Source of the DNA: Kineosporia aurantiaca JCM 3230
Lineage (GTDB): Bacteria; Actinomycetota; Actinomycetes; Actinomycetales; Kineosporiaceae
Length of the DNA: 64,000 bases
NCBI GenBank assembly: GCA_000719025.1
Contig: JODP01000004.1
Location: 124,001-188,000 of the forward strand
Direction: 5' to 3'
Shown in pieces: positions 25,232 to 33,717 of this stretch. Below the pieces are notes generated by a model. The model was not told the DNA's origin, did no database searches, and was given only the letters and a program-made list of their open reading frames with translations. A program made the position numbers and the translations under genes. The number at the start of each line of letters is the position of its first letter. Position 1 is the stretch's first letter.

Positions 25232-26207
25232 GGTGGAACACCTCCCGGTAGGCGTGCGGCGAGGTGTGCAGGTGCCGGGTGAAGGCCTGCCGCAGGCTGG
25301 TCGCGGTGCCGAAGCCGCTGCGGTCGGCGACCTGGTCGATGCTCAGACCGGTGCTCTCCAGCAGGTGCTGGGCCCGGCGGACCCGCTCGATCTGCAGCCA
25401 GCGGCTCGGGGTCAGCGCGTACTCCCGCTCGAACCGGCGCATCAGGGTGCGGGGGCTGACCCGGGCGTGCTCGGCGAGCCGGGCCAAGGTGAGGTGCTCG
25501 TGCAGGTGCGCCCGCGCCCATTCGACCAGCGGCCCGAGTCCGGCCGTCGAATGAGCGGACTCCTGCGGCACCGGGACGGGCACGAACTGGGCCTGGTCGG
25601 CGGTGCGGTGCGGCGGCACGACGAGCCGCCGGGCGAGCTCGTTGACCACCGCCGCGCCACGGTCCCGGCGGACCAGTTCCAGGCAGAGGTCGATGGCCGC
25701 CGCGGTGCCGGCCGACGTGAACACCGTGCCCGCCGCCGTGTAGAGCACCGCCGGATCGACCGTGACCTGGGGATAGCGGCGGGCCAGCAGGTCGGCGTAC
25801 ATCCAGTGGGTGGTGGCCCGCTGCCCGTCGAGCAGACCGGCCTCGGCCAGGGCGAACGCACCCGAGCAGAGCCCCACGACCCGGGCGCCCCGCCCGTGCG
25901 CCCTGCGCAACGCCTCGACCACATCCGCGGGTGGCGTCTGGGTCACGTCCGCGCAGGCCGGGACCACCACTGTGTCGGCCTCCACCAGGTCGTCGAGCGT
26001 GGCCGTCTGCGGAACGTGGAAGCCCGCGCCGACCGAGACCTCCGGCCCCGAGGCACAGAGCACCAGTTCGTACGGAGGGTCGATCAGATCCGGCCGGGGC
26101 GTGCCGAACACCTCGCAGGGCACCGCCAGCTCGAAGAGCGGCGCTCCGGGCAGGACGACCACCGCCACCCGGTGCTTGTCACGATTCTTTCGCATCATGG
26201 CAATCAT
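25218..26207 (-). CDS. GlxA family transcriptional regulator (DJ-1/PfpI plus AraC HTH)
   Basis: From the ATG at 26207 (others at 26198 and 26195) about 329 residues. The DJ-1/PfpI domain starts HRVAVVVLPGAPLFELAVP and has GLCSGAFALAEAGLLDGQRAT. The AraC domain ends GFGTATSLRQAFTRHLHTSPHAYREVF. A paralogue of the following gene, which it overlaps by 14 bases. Divergent from the APC transporter with about 40 bases between starts, so it may control that transporter. Ligands of GlxA-type regulators are mostly unknown. Confidence 0.87.
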   Translation of the reverse strand: MIAMMRKNRDKHRVAVVVLPGAPLFELAVPCEVFGTPRPDLIDPPYELVLCASGPEVSVGAGFHVPQTATLDDLVEADTVVVPACADVTQTPPADVVEALRRAHGRGARVVGLCSGAFALAEAGLLDGQRATTHWMYADLLARRYPQVTVDPAVLYTAAGTVFTSAGTAAAIDLCLELVRRDRGAAVVNELARRLVVPPHRTADQAQFVPVPVPQESAHSTAGLGPLVEWARAHLHEHLTLARLAEHARVSPRTLMRRFEREYALTPSRWLQIERVRRAQHLLESTGLSIDQVADRSGFGTATSLRQAFTRHLHTSPHAYREVFHLEHD

Positions 26208-26248
26208 GCCACTGGCCGCCGATCCGCCGTGGGAGCCGTAATGGGCCC

Positions 26249-27508
26249 ATGACCACGCGAGGCACGATCGGACTCTGGCAAGGAACCGCGCTCTACGTCT
26301 GCGCCATCCTCGGCGCGGGCGCGCTGATCTTGCCCGGACAGGTCGCCTCACTCGCCGGCCCGGCCTCGCTGTTCGCCTGGGCCTTCAGCATCGCCCTCTC
26401 CGTACCCCTGGCCTTCACGTTCGCGGGTTTGGCCTCGACCTACCCCGACGCGGGCGGGGTGGCGCTGTACGCCGGGAAGGCCTTCGGTGAAAAAGCCGGC
26501 GCAGTAGCCGGCTGGTGGTACTTCGTGGCCGGTTCGATGGGTCAGACCATCGTGCCCCTCACCGCCGGGTACTACCTCGCCGACGCCACCGGACTCCCCG
26601 CGTCCACCGCACCCGCCTTCGCCCTGGCGGTGCTCGCCGGTGCAGCGGCCACCGCCCTGGCCGGAACCCGGGTCGGAGGTCGCGTCCAAGTCGTCCTCGC
26701 CGCCGGCGTCTGCGTCGTGCTCACGGTCGCCATCGTCGCCGCCGTTCCCCAGATCCGGTGGAACGCGTTCACCCCATTCCTCCCGCACGGAACCAGCGGC
26801 GTGGGCGAGGCGGTCGTCGTCCTGTTCTTCGCCTTCTCCGGCTGGGAGGCGATCTCCCATCTGTCGGCGGAGTTCACCGATCCACGCCGGACCCTGCCCA
26901 GAGCCACCCTCATCACCCTGATCGTGGTCGCCGTGCTGTACCTCGGCATCGCCTTCGCGGTCGTGGGGACGAACAGCTACGGCTCCGAGGCGATCGACCA
27001 CGTCTCCCTCGCCCGGGTGGTCAGCGGGCAGTTCGGCGTGTCCCCGGCAGTCGCCCTGGCCGTAGCCGCCACGGTGATCTGTGTCGGCACGAGCAGCGCG
27101 TTCATGGCCTCGATCTCCCACCTGGGATATGCCCTCGGCCGAGACGGGCTGGCGCCCGGCGCGCTGGCCCGGGTCACCGCGCGGGGCGTGCCCAGCACCG
27201 CCGTGCTCGCCGTAGCCGGAACCGGCGCCGCCGGACTTGCGGGATCGGCGGTGTTCGGCTGGGGCACCGGCACTTTCGTCTACATTCCCTCGACCCTGGT
27301 GCTGACCACCTACCTGATGGCCATGGCGGCCGGGCTGCGCCTGCTGCCCGGCCGCCGCAAGATCCTGCCAGGAGTGGGCCTGCTGCTCATTCTGGCCGTG
27401 ACTCCTTCAGCCGGATGGCATCTGGTCATTCCGCTCGGAATCGCCGCGACCGCCCTGACCCGCTTTCCCCGGCGCTACTTCGCCGCGTCGGCGAACTCGG
27501 TGGTGTAG
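26249..27508 (+). CDS. APC family amino acid/amine permease
   Basis: The ATG at 26249 gives 419 residues with about 12 hydrophobic helices. The helix 1 motif GAGALILPGQ and the helix 6 segment FFAFSGWEAISHLSAEF are the substrate-site signatures of the amino acid-polyamine-organocation superfamily (YjeH-like branch). It is divergent from the GlxA regulator pair. The last 34 bases overlap the 3' end of the convergent substrate-binding protein gene. Direction and substrate not predictable. Confidence 0.87.
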   Translation: MTTRGTIGLWQGTALYVCAILGAGALILPGQVASLAGPASLFAWAFSIALSVPLAFTFAGLASTYPDAGGVALYAGKAFGEKAGAVAGWWYFVAGSMGQTIVPLTAGYYLADATGLPASTAPAFALAVLAGAAATALAGTRVGGRVQVVLAAGVCVVLTVAIVAAVPQIRWNAFTPFLPHGTSGVGEAVVVLFFAFSGWEAISHLSAEFTDPRRTLPRATLITLIVVAVLYLGIAFAVVGTNSYGSEAIDHVSLARVVSGQFGVSPAVALAVAATVICVGTSSAFMASISHLGYALGRDGLAPGALARVTARGVPSTAVLAVAGTGAAGLAGSAVFGWGTGTFVYIPSTLVLTTYLMAMAAGLRLLPGRRKILPGVGLLLILAVTPSAGWHLVIPLGIAATALTRFPRRYFAASANSVV

Positions 27509-28500
27509 GTCTTGCTCAGGTCCACCGAGTCGGCCTTGCCCTTCACATTCGGGTTGAACTGGCTCAGCACGGTGAGCACGTTCTTGGCCCCCGCCTCGTC
27601 CATCACCCCGGTGGCGTTGAACATCCCCTTGCTGGCCTCGATCGCGGCCGCATAGCTGTCCGCTCCCCCGGATCCGGAGGCGTACTCGGCCGGCATCTTC
27701 GCGGCGATCTGCTGACCGTCGTTGCTGTTGATGAAGGCCAGGGTCTTCACCAGGGCGTTGGCCAGTTTCTGCACGGTCTGCGGGTTCTTGTCCACGTAGT
27801 CGCAGTCCATGTACAGGGAACTGGCCGGGTACAGCCCGCCGAGCGCCGCCTGGGTGCCCTCCTCCGTGCGCATGTCCAGCAGGACGTCCCCCAGCCCCTT
27901 CTCCTTGATCTGCTGGGCGGTCGGGTCGGTGGTCATCCCGGCGTCGATCCCGCCGTTCTGCAGGGCGGCGATGAACGTCGCCCCGGCCCCGGCCGCGACG
28001 GTGGTGTACTCGTCGGTGCCCGCTCCGGCCTTGCCGGCCAGGTACTGGGTGAGGAAGTCGGTGGACGAACCCGGGCTGGTGATGCCCAGTTTCTTCCCGG
28101 CGAAGTCCTCGGCGCTCTTCACCGCGGCGCCCTTGCCGACGATCTCGACCTCACCGGGCACGTTGGCGAACTGCACCACGGACTTGATGCACTTGCCCTT
28201 GGTCTGCAGGTCGATGGTGTGGTCGTAGAACCCGACCACCCCGTCCACCTGCCCGGCCACCAGCGCGGTCTCGGCGTTCGCCCCGGAGGGCTGGCTCTGG
28301 AGCTTGACGGTCAGCCCCTGTTCCTTGAAATAGCCCAGCCGATCGGTCAGTTCGGCCGGCAGGTAGATCACCTTGTCCAGGCCGCCGACCATGATCGAGA
28401 CTTGGGTGGGATTGCCGCCTTCGGCGTCCGACTGCTTCTGGCACCCGGAGACGGCCAGGGCCAGCGCGATCGGGAGCGCGGCGAGGATCACCTTGTTCAT
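27475..28500 (-). CDS. NitT/TauT-type ABC transporter substrate-binding lipoprotein
   Basis: A 341-residue lipoprotein: a signal peptide with lipobox AVSGCQ (Cys 20) and an NMT1-like periplasmic binding fold (IMVGGLDKVIYLPAELTDRLGYF; GKKLGITSPGSSTDF). ATG preceded by AAGGACTGACA. It is the last gene of a three-gene operon with ATPase and permease. The family carries sulfonates, nitrate, thiamine precursors or aromatic acids; which applies here is not visible. The divergent CitA/CitB-like system may sense the same solute. Confidence 0.88.
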   Translation of the reverse strand: MNKVILAALPIALALAVSGCQKQSDAEGGNPTQVSIMVGGLDKVIYLPAELTDRLGYFKEQGLTVKLQSQPSGANAETALVAGQVDGVVGFYDHTIDLQTKGKCIKSVVQFANVPGEVEIVGKGAAVKSAEDFAGKKLGITSPGSSTDFLTQYLAGKAGAGTDEYTTVAAGAGATFIAALQNGGIDAGMTTDPTAQQIKEKGLGDVLLDMRTEEGTQAALGGLYPASSLYMDCDYVDKNPQTVQKLANALVKTLAFINSNDGQQIAAKMPAEYASGSGGADSYAAAIEASKGMFNATGVMDEAGAKNVLTVLSQFNPNVKGKADSVDLSKTYTTEFADAAK

Positions 28501-28515
28501 TGTCAGTCCTTCGTC

Positions 28516-29379
28516 TCAGAGTCCGGTGGAGAGCGTGGCCTGGCTCGGTGGGCGCCAGCGCAGCAGCCGGCGTTCCAGCCCGCCCAGGACGACCTCGGCC
28601 AGCAGGGCCAGAGCGGTGGACAGGATCATCCCGGCGTAGATCCCGGCCGCGTCGAAAGTGCCTTGGGCCGTGGCGATCAGCAGGCCGATGCCCTTGTCGG
28701 CGCCGGCGTACTCGCCGACGATCGCGCCGATCAGGGCGAAGCCGAAGGCGGTGTGCAGGGAGGCCAGGATCCACGAGGTGGCGCTGGGCACGACGATGGC
28801 GGTGAGCACCTGGAAGCGGCTGGCGCCGAGGATCCGGGCGTTGTCGACCAGGTTGCGGTCCACCTCACGGGCGCCTTGGAAGGCGTTGAAGAACACCGGG
28901 AAGAAGACCAGCACCAGAGCGGTGGCGATCTTCGACTCCATCCCCAGGCCGAACCAGATGATGAACAGCGCGGCCAGGACGATCCGGGGCACCGCGTTCA
29001 GCGCCTGGACGAACGGCGAGAGCACCTCGGCCAGCAGCCGGGCCCGGCCGAACAGGATGCCCAGCACCACCCCGAGCACCGCGCCGAGCAGGAAGCCGTA
29101 GATCGCCTCCTGCAGGGTGGCACTGAGGTTCACCCAGATCGAGCCCTTGGCGGTGCCGTCGGTGAACCAGTCACCCAGGCGCTCGGCGATCAGGCTGGGC
29201 TTGGAGTAGTAGAACGGGTCGATGACGTAGGTGGAGAGCAGTTCCCAGCTGCCGAACACCACGGCCAGCACCATCGCGCGCAGCGCCCAGACGGTGATCC
29301 GGTGCCGCCGGCGGGCGGCCCGCACGGCCTGAAGATCCTCGTCCGGAACGGCTTTCGCCTCGAGCGTCTCAAGCGACAC
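28516..29379 (-). CDS. ABC transporter permease (SsuC/TauC-like)
   Basis: A 287-residue inner-membrane protein with about six helices. The cytoplasmic coupling motif DRNLVDNARILGASRFQVLTAIVVPSA (EAA-G type; split as DRNLVDNARILGASRF and QVLTAIVVPSA) identifies a BPD_transp_1 permease. GTG start overlapping the end of the ATPase gene by 11 bases. Works with the ATPase upstream and the lipoprotein 15 bases downstream. Confidence 0.9.
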   Translation of the reverse strand: MSLETLEAKAVPDEDLQAVRAARRRHRITVWALRAMVLAVVFGSWELLSTYVIDPFYYSKPSLIAERLGDWFTDGTAKGSIWVNLSATLQEAIYGFLLGAVLGVVLGILFGRARLLAEVLSPFVQALNAVPRIVLAALFIIWFGLGMESKIATALVLVFFPVFFNAFQGAREVDRNLVDNARILGASRFQVLTAIVVPSATSWILASLHTAFGFALIGAIVGEYAGADKGIGLLIATAQGTFDAAGIYAGMILSTALALLAEVVLGGLERRLLRWRPPSQATLSTGL

Positions 29380-30169
29380 GGATCTGCCCCTTCCGGGCGA
29401 GGTCGACCTCGGAGGAGAGGGACTTCCAGATCTCCCGGTAGATGTCGATGAAGGCGGTGGTGGTGCGCAGTTCCTCGACGTCCCGCGGGCGCTCCAGGTG
29501 CACCTGGTAGGAGGCCTTCACCCGGGCCGGCGAGGCGGTCATCACCACCACCCGGTCGGCCAGCACGATCGCCTCCTCCAGGTCGTGGGTGACGAACACG
29601 ACGGCCGCGCCCGAGCCGGCCCACAGGCGCAGCAGTTCCTGCTGCATCAGGGCCCGGGTCTGCACGTCCAGGGCCGAGAACGGCTCGTCCATCAACAGGA
29701 TTCGAGGTTCGTTGACCAGGGTCTGGGCCAGCGCGACGCGCTTGCGCATGCCGCCCGACAACTGGTGCATGTAGTAGTTCTCGAAGCCCTCCAGGCCGAC
29801 CCGGGCGATCCAGTCCCGGGCTCGCCGCCGGGCCTCGTCCTTGGCCACCCCACGCCACTGCGGCCCGGCCGCGACGTTGGCCAGCACGCTGCGCCAGGGC
29901 AGCATCGCGTCGCTCTGGAACATGTAGCCGACGCCCTCCGGGATGCCCCGGACCGGTTCGCCGCCGACCGTGACCGTGCCAGCCGAGGCCGGCTGCAGCC
30001 CGGAGATCAGCGACAGGGTGGTGGACTTACCGCAGCCGGTGGGGCCGACGACGGCCACGAACTGGCCGGCGCCGACGTCGAGGTCGACGTCCCGGATCGC
30101 GGTGTGCAGACCACCGCGGCCGTTCGGGAAGCGTTTGGTGGCGCTCTTCAGTTGCACGAGTGGAGTCAT
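29369..30169 (-). CDS. ABC transporter ATP-binding protein (SsuB/TauB-like)
   Basis: The ATG at 30169 gives 266 residues and the family N-terminus. Walker A GPTGCGKST, Q-loop YMFQSDAMLPW, signature LSGGMRKRVALAQ, Walker B ILLMDEPFSALD and the switch His in VTHDLEEA are all intact. It energises the NitT/TauT-type importer encoded by the two following genes. The operon promoter lies in the 143 bases before the divergent sensor kinase gene. Confidence 0.92.
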   Translation of the reverse strand: MTPLVQLKSATKRFPNGRGGLHTAIRDVDLDVGAGQFVAVVGPTGCGKSTTLSLISGLQPASAGTVTVGGEPVRGIPEGVGYMFQSDAMLPWRSVLANVAAGPQWRGVAKDEARRRARDWIARVGLEGFENYYMHQLSGGMRKRVALAQTLVNEPRILLMDEPFSALDVQTRALMQQELLRLWAGSGAAVVFVTHDLEEAIVLADRVVVMTASPARVKASYQVHLERPRDVEELRTTTAFIDIYREIWKSLSSEVDLARKGQIRVA

Positions 30170-30312
30170 CGGGGGCTCGCCTTCGAGGTTTTCGGTGACC
30201 GTTGGCAGCACGGTAGGAAGGCAGCGGCCGCGCGTCTCGGTTGTGACCGTTACCCGCGCAGTCCGCAATTGCCGGGTTGTGCGCATTGTGCTCGCCGCCC
30301 TACGGTGACCCG

Positions 30313-31977
30313 ATGGTTGCGACGAAGCAGCTTGACCCCGGCCGAGTTGCCCGAGCCGCCCGGCCGGCCCGGTTGCCCTTCACCCGGCAACTGCTCCTGC
30401 TCCAGGTGCTGATCCTGCTGCTGGTCGCCGGGATCGGCTTCGGGGTCGCCGCCTGGCAGCTGAATGACACGCTGCGGCAACGGTTCACCGAGAAGGCCCG
30501 ATTCGTCGCCGAGACCCTGGCCACCGAGCCCGGCCTGGCCGAGGACGTGCGGGACCGGCGCGGCCCGGTGATCCAGGACCGCGCCCTGGTCGCCCAGCGA
30601 GCCACCGGTGCGCTGTTCGTGGTGATCACCGATCGGGCCGGGATCCGGCTGGCCCACCCCAACCCGGCGGAGATCGGTCACCGGGTCAGCACCAGCCCGG
30701 ACGCGGTGCTGCGCGGGGAGCACGTGAGCAACATCGAGCGCGGCACCCTGGGTCTTTCGGCCCGCGGCAAGGTTCCGCTGCGGCTGGCCGACGGCACCAT
30801 CGTCGGTGAGGTCAGCGTCGGCTTCGACGCCCGGGAGATCACCCGGGCCCGGCAACGGCTGCTGCGCGACAGCGTCCTGCTGGTCAGTCTGGCCCTGCTG
30901 GCCGGGGTGGCCGGCAACCTGCTGCTGACCGGCCTGCTCAAGCGCCGGATCTTCGGCCTGGAACCGGCCGACCTGGCCGAGCTGGTCCGCGAGCGGGAGG
31001 CGGTGCTGTTCGGGGTCTCCGACGCGGTCGTGGCCATCGACGGGGAGGGCACCGTGACCATGCTGAACGGGGAGGCGCAGCGGCTGCTGGCGAACCGGGT
31101 GCGGGCCGGGGACCGGCTGGCGGACTGCGAGCTGCCGCTGGCGGTGCGGCGGGCGATGACCGGTCCGGCCCCCGGCCGGGCCGTGGCCGCGCTGGCCGAC
31201 CGGGCCCTGGTGATCACCCGCCGTGACGTCCGGCACGACGGGCGCACCCTGGGCTCGGTGGTCACCATGGTCGACCGCACCGAGATGGAGAGCCTGACCA
31301 GCGAACTGGAGGGGGTGCGGCTGATGACCCAGGCACTGCGGGCGCAACGGCACGAGTTCGCGAACCGGATGCACACCGTGCGGGGCCTGCTGCACACCGC
31401 CGGGCCGGAGGACGCGCTGGAGTACCTGGACGCGCTCACCGACGGTCCCGGGGTCGGGCTCGAGGTGACCGAGGAGATGATCGCCCCGGCCAGTATCCGG
31501 GCCTTCCTGGCCGGCAAGACCGCCGAGGCCGGCGAGACCGGCGTGACCCTGGTGCTGACCGAGACCAGTTCCGTGCCCCGCAAGCTGCGGGCCCCGGTCG
31601 AGGTGATCACCGTGCTCGGGAACCTGGTCAACAACGCCCTGGAGGCGGCCGGACAGGCCCGGCCGCGCCCGGCCCGGGTCGAGGTCGACCTGCTCGTCGA
31701 TGGGGAGGACCTGCTGATCAGCGTGGCCGACTCCGGTCACGGCGTCCCGGAGGCGTTGCGCGACAGCATCTTCGGCGAGGGGTTCAGCACGCACGGCCCG
31801 GAACGCGGCCTGGGCCTGGCCAACGCCCGGCGCACGGCCGAATCCTTCGGCGGCAGCGTGCACCTCACGCATCCGGGTGACGGCGAGAACCCCACGGTCT
31901 TCGTCGCCCGGATGCCGGGCGTCCTGCGCTCGCCGACCACCGACGTCCCTCATTCGAAGGCAGGCGAAGCCCGGTGA
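30313..31977 (+). CDS. CitA/DcuS-like sensor histidine kinase
   Basis: The ATG at 30313 gives 554 residues. Helix 1 (LLLLQVLILLLVAGIGFGVA), an extracytoplasmic sCache-type domain (residues 50-165), helix 2 (LLVSLALLAGVAGNLLLTGLL), a PAS domain, the phospho-acceptor His in RAQRHEFANRMHTV, the N-box NLVNNALEAA and the ATP lid RGLGLANARR appear in the DcuS/CitA order. These kinases sense di- or tricarboxylates. It overlaps its response regulator by 4 bases and is divergent from the NitT/TauT-type ABC operon, its likely target. Confidence 0.9.
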   Translation: MVATKQLDPGRVARAARPARLPFTRQLLLLQVLILLLVAGIGFGVAAWQLNDTLRQRFTEKARFVAETLATEPGLAEDVRDRRGPVIQDRALVAQRATGALFVVITDRAGIRLAHPNPAEIGHRVSTSPDAVLRGEHVSNIERGTLGLSARGKVPLRLADGTIVGEVSVGFDAREITRARQRLLRDSVLLVSLALLAGVAGNLLLTGLLKRRIFGLEPADLAELVREREAVLFGVSDAVVAIDGEGTVTMLNGEAQRLLANRVRAGDRLADCELPLAVRRAMTGPAPGRAVAALADRALVITRRDVRHDGRTLGSVVTMVDRTEMESLTSELEGVRLMTQALRAQRHEFANRMHTVRGLLHTAGPEDALEYLDALTDGPGVGLEVTEEMIAPASIRAFLAGKTAEAGETGVTLVLTETSSVPRKLRAPVEVITVLGNLVNNALEAAGQARPRPARVEVDLLVDGEDLLISVADSGHGVPEALRDSIFGEGFSTHGPERGLGLANARRTAESFGGSVHLTHPGDGENPTVFVARMPGVLRSPTTDVPHSKAGEAR

Positions 31978-32672
31978 CGTACGCGGTCCTGATTGTCGAG
32001 GACGACTTCCGGGTGGCGGCCCTGCACGCCCGTTTCGTCGAGGCGACCGACGGGTTCCGGGTGGTCGGCACCGCCGACACCGGCGCCGCCGCGATCGAGC
32101 AGGCCCGCCGGCACCAGCCCGATCTGGCCCTGATCGACAACTACCTGCCCGACCGGCCCGGCACCGAGGTGGCCCGGGAGCTGAGCTGCGACGTGATCAT
32201 GGTGACGGCCGACTCGGCGGCCGCCACGGTCCGCGCCGCCCTCTCCGCCGGTGCCCTCAACTACCTGGTCAAACCGTTCGCCGGGGCCCAGCTGCAGCAG
32301 CGCCTCAGCGCCTACGCCCGGTTCCGGGACCTGCTGTCCGGGAACCCCGAGAACCTCGGCCAGGCCGCCGTCGACCGGGCGGTGCTGGCCCTGCGCCAGG
32401 CCGACCACGCCCCCGCCCCCAAGGGCCAGTCCCCGGTCACCGCCCGGCTGGTGATCGAGCAGCTCCAGGCCGGCGGTGCGGCCGTGACCGCCGCGAGTGT
32501 GGCCGACACGCTGGGGATTTCCCGGGCCACCGCCCAGCGCTACCTGGCCGCCCTCGCGCAGGACGGCCAGGTGACGGTCACCCTGCGGTACGGCGCGGCG
32601 GGGCGGCCCGAGCACCAGTACACCTGGTGCGGGGTCCAGCTCCCGGGCCGACCGGGCAACCGGCCGCTCTAG
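31974..32672 (+). CDS. CitB/DcuR-like response regulator
   Basis: A 232-residue response regulator with GTG start. The receiver domain has the acidic pair EDDF, the phospho-acceptor Asp in ALIDNYLPDRPG, and Lys in NYLVKPF. The C-terminal winged helix (GISRATAQRYLAALAQDG) is the DcuR/CitB type. It is cognate to the kinase that overlaps it by 4 bases. Its stop overlaps the convergent membrane protein gene by 4 bases. Confidence 0.91.
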   Translation: MTYAVLIVEDDFRVAALHARFVEATDGFRVVGTADTGAAAIEQARRHQPDLALIDNYLPDRPGTEVARELSCDVIMVTADSAAATVRAALSAGALNYLVKPFAGAQLQQRLSAYARFRDLLSGNPENLGQAAVDRAVLALRQADHAPAPKGQSPVTARLVIEQLQAGGAAVTAASVADTLGISRATAQRYLAALAQDGQVTVTLRYGAAGRPEHQYTWCGVQLPGRPGNRPL

Positions 32673-33148
32673 GCCGCCGTCTGGGGAACCTTCGGGTCCT
32701 GATCCTTCTGATCGGACGGGTCCGCAGGCTCTCCGGAACGGGCCGAGAACACCATCGTGATCCCGCCGATCCAGAGACAGACGTCGCCGACCGAGAGCTG
32801 ACCCGAGCCGTGGATACCGGGCACCGGCCCGAAGGGGTTGCTCACCCCGCCGAGGATCAGCCACTCGGCCAGGTTGGCGAAGCCTCCGGCGGTGATCACG
32901 GTGAGGCCGACCCGGGTCGACCAGCGGCGGGGCCGGGCAAGCAGGGAAACCAGCAGAACGGTCACCACGATCGCGGTCACCGTCGGATAGAGCCAGTGCG
33001 GGCCGTAATGGCTGATCGGGTTACCCGCAGTGGCACCACCGTGGTCGACTGCGACGCGCCAGATCCCGCCGGTGATCACTGCGACGGCAGCAATCAGCGC
33101 GATGACGGTCAGAGAGAACCACCGCTGCTTGGTCATAGTGCACTTCAC
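32669..33148 (-). CDS. Small membrane protein, degenerate LspA-like
   Basis: A 159-residue protein with four predicted helices (FSLTVIALIAAVAVITGG; YPTVTAIVVTVLLVSLL; VGLTVITAGGFANLAEWLIL; VGDVCLWIGGITMVFSA). Length, topology and the spacing of AGGFANLAEW and LSVGDVCLW recall signal peptidase II, whose motifs are GAxGNxxDR and FNxADxxI. The first catalytic Asp is Glu here and the second (VGD) is kept. It may be a divergent LspA paralogue or unrelated. GTG at 33148 or ATG at 33136 could start it. Confidence 0.55.
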   Translation of the reverse strand: MKCTMTKQRWFSLTVIALIAAVAVITGGIWRVAVDHGGATAGNPISHYGPHWLYPTVTAIVVTVLLVSLLARPRRWSTRVGLTVITAGGFANLAEWLILGGVSNPFGPVPGIHGSGQLSVGDVCLWIGGITMVFSARSGEPADPSDQKDQDPKVPQTAA

Positions 33149-33201
33149 CTTACAGCGACGGACTTGGGGTGGGACGGGGGAACCGGCCCTGGTCCCAGCG
33201 G

Positions 33202-33537
33202 TCAGAGACCCGCCGACCGCCTGAGCAGTTCGCTCACCGTGCGGGTGGCCACGGTCGCGGTCAGGAAGACGTGGTCGACCCCCACCTCGGCCACGTCCAG
33301 GAACTCGTCCAGGGCGGCTCCCCGCTCATCGAACGGGCGCGGCCCGACCGCCTCGAACTCGTCCGGCGACCAGCCGCTGCCCAGCCCGGCGATCAGCCGG
33401 CCGCCGAGCAGGTGGTCCAGGCTCGCCAGGCTCTTGGCCAGCCCTTCCTTGTCCTCCGGAAACCTGTCTTCCGGAAACCGACACTTGTGCCACAACGGAG
33501 CATTCCCCTCCCGCTCGGCGCCGCACGCCCAGAGCAT
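33202..33537 (-). pseudogene. Remnant of an LLM-class oxidoreductase
   Basis: The middle of the translation, LAKSLASLDHLLGGRLIAGLG followed by SGWSPDEFEAVG and FDERGAALDEFL (together about 45 residues), is the standard FMN/F420-binding core of LLM-class enzymes. It then jumps to AEVGVDHVFLTA, the C-terminal part, so most of the barrel is deleted. The first 100 residues are also gone. A small tandem duplication (CTTCCGGAAACC-type, 33455-33480) encodes a repeated RFPED. Nonfunctional fragment next to a cluster that contains two intact LLM genes. Confidence 0.6.
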
Positions 33538-33559
33538 CGCTCGTTAATTCGTTTCTGCG

Positions 33560-33569
33560 ACTATCGTCA
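33560..33569. promoter_or_regulatory. Candidate half-site of the cluster operator
   Basis: ACTATCGTCA resembles ACGATCGTCA upstream of the tryptophan dioxygenase gene (41632-41641). It lies upstream of the PaaK-type ligase. Short and single, so weak evidence. Confidence 0.25.
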
Positions 33570-33717
33570 ACAACACGCATCATGACCTATGGTGGCCAGG
33601 TGGCCCGGGCTGGTTGTTTCGGGGTTGTTTCGCATTGCGGTCAGCGTGCTTTCGCGCAACGCCGCGCCTCCCGGCCCAGAGGCGGTACGCCCGGACGATC
33701 TGGAGGACGTGGTTCGT

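Noticed and set aside
26515..29451. A 978-codon open frame on the plus strand
   Set aside because: It runs out of frame through the APC gene and antisense through two ABC transporter genes; composition is Arg/Pro/Gly/His-rich with no domain. An effect of high GC.
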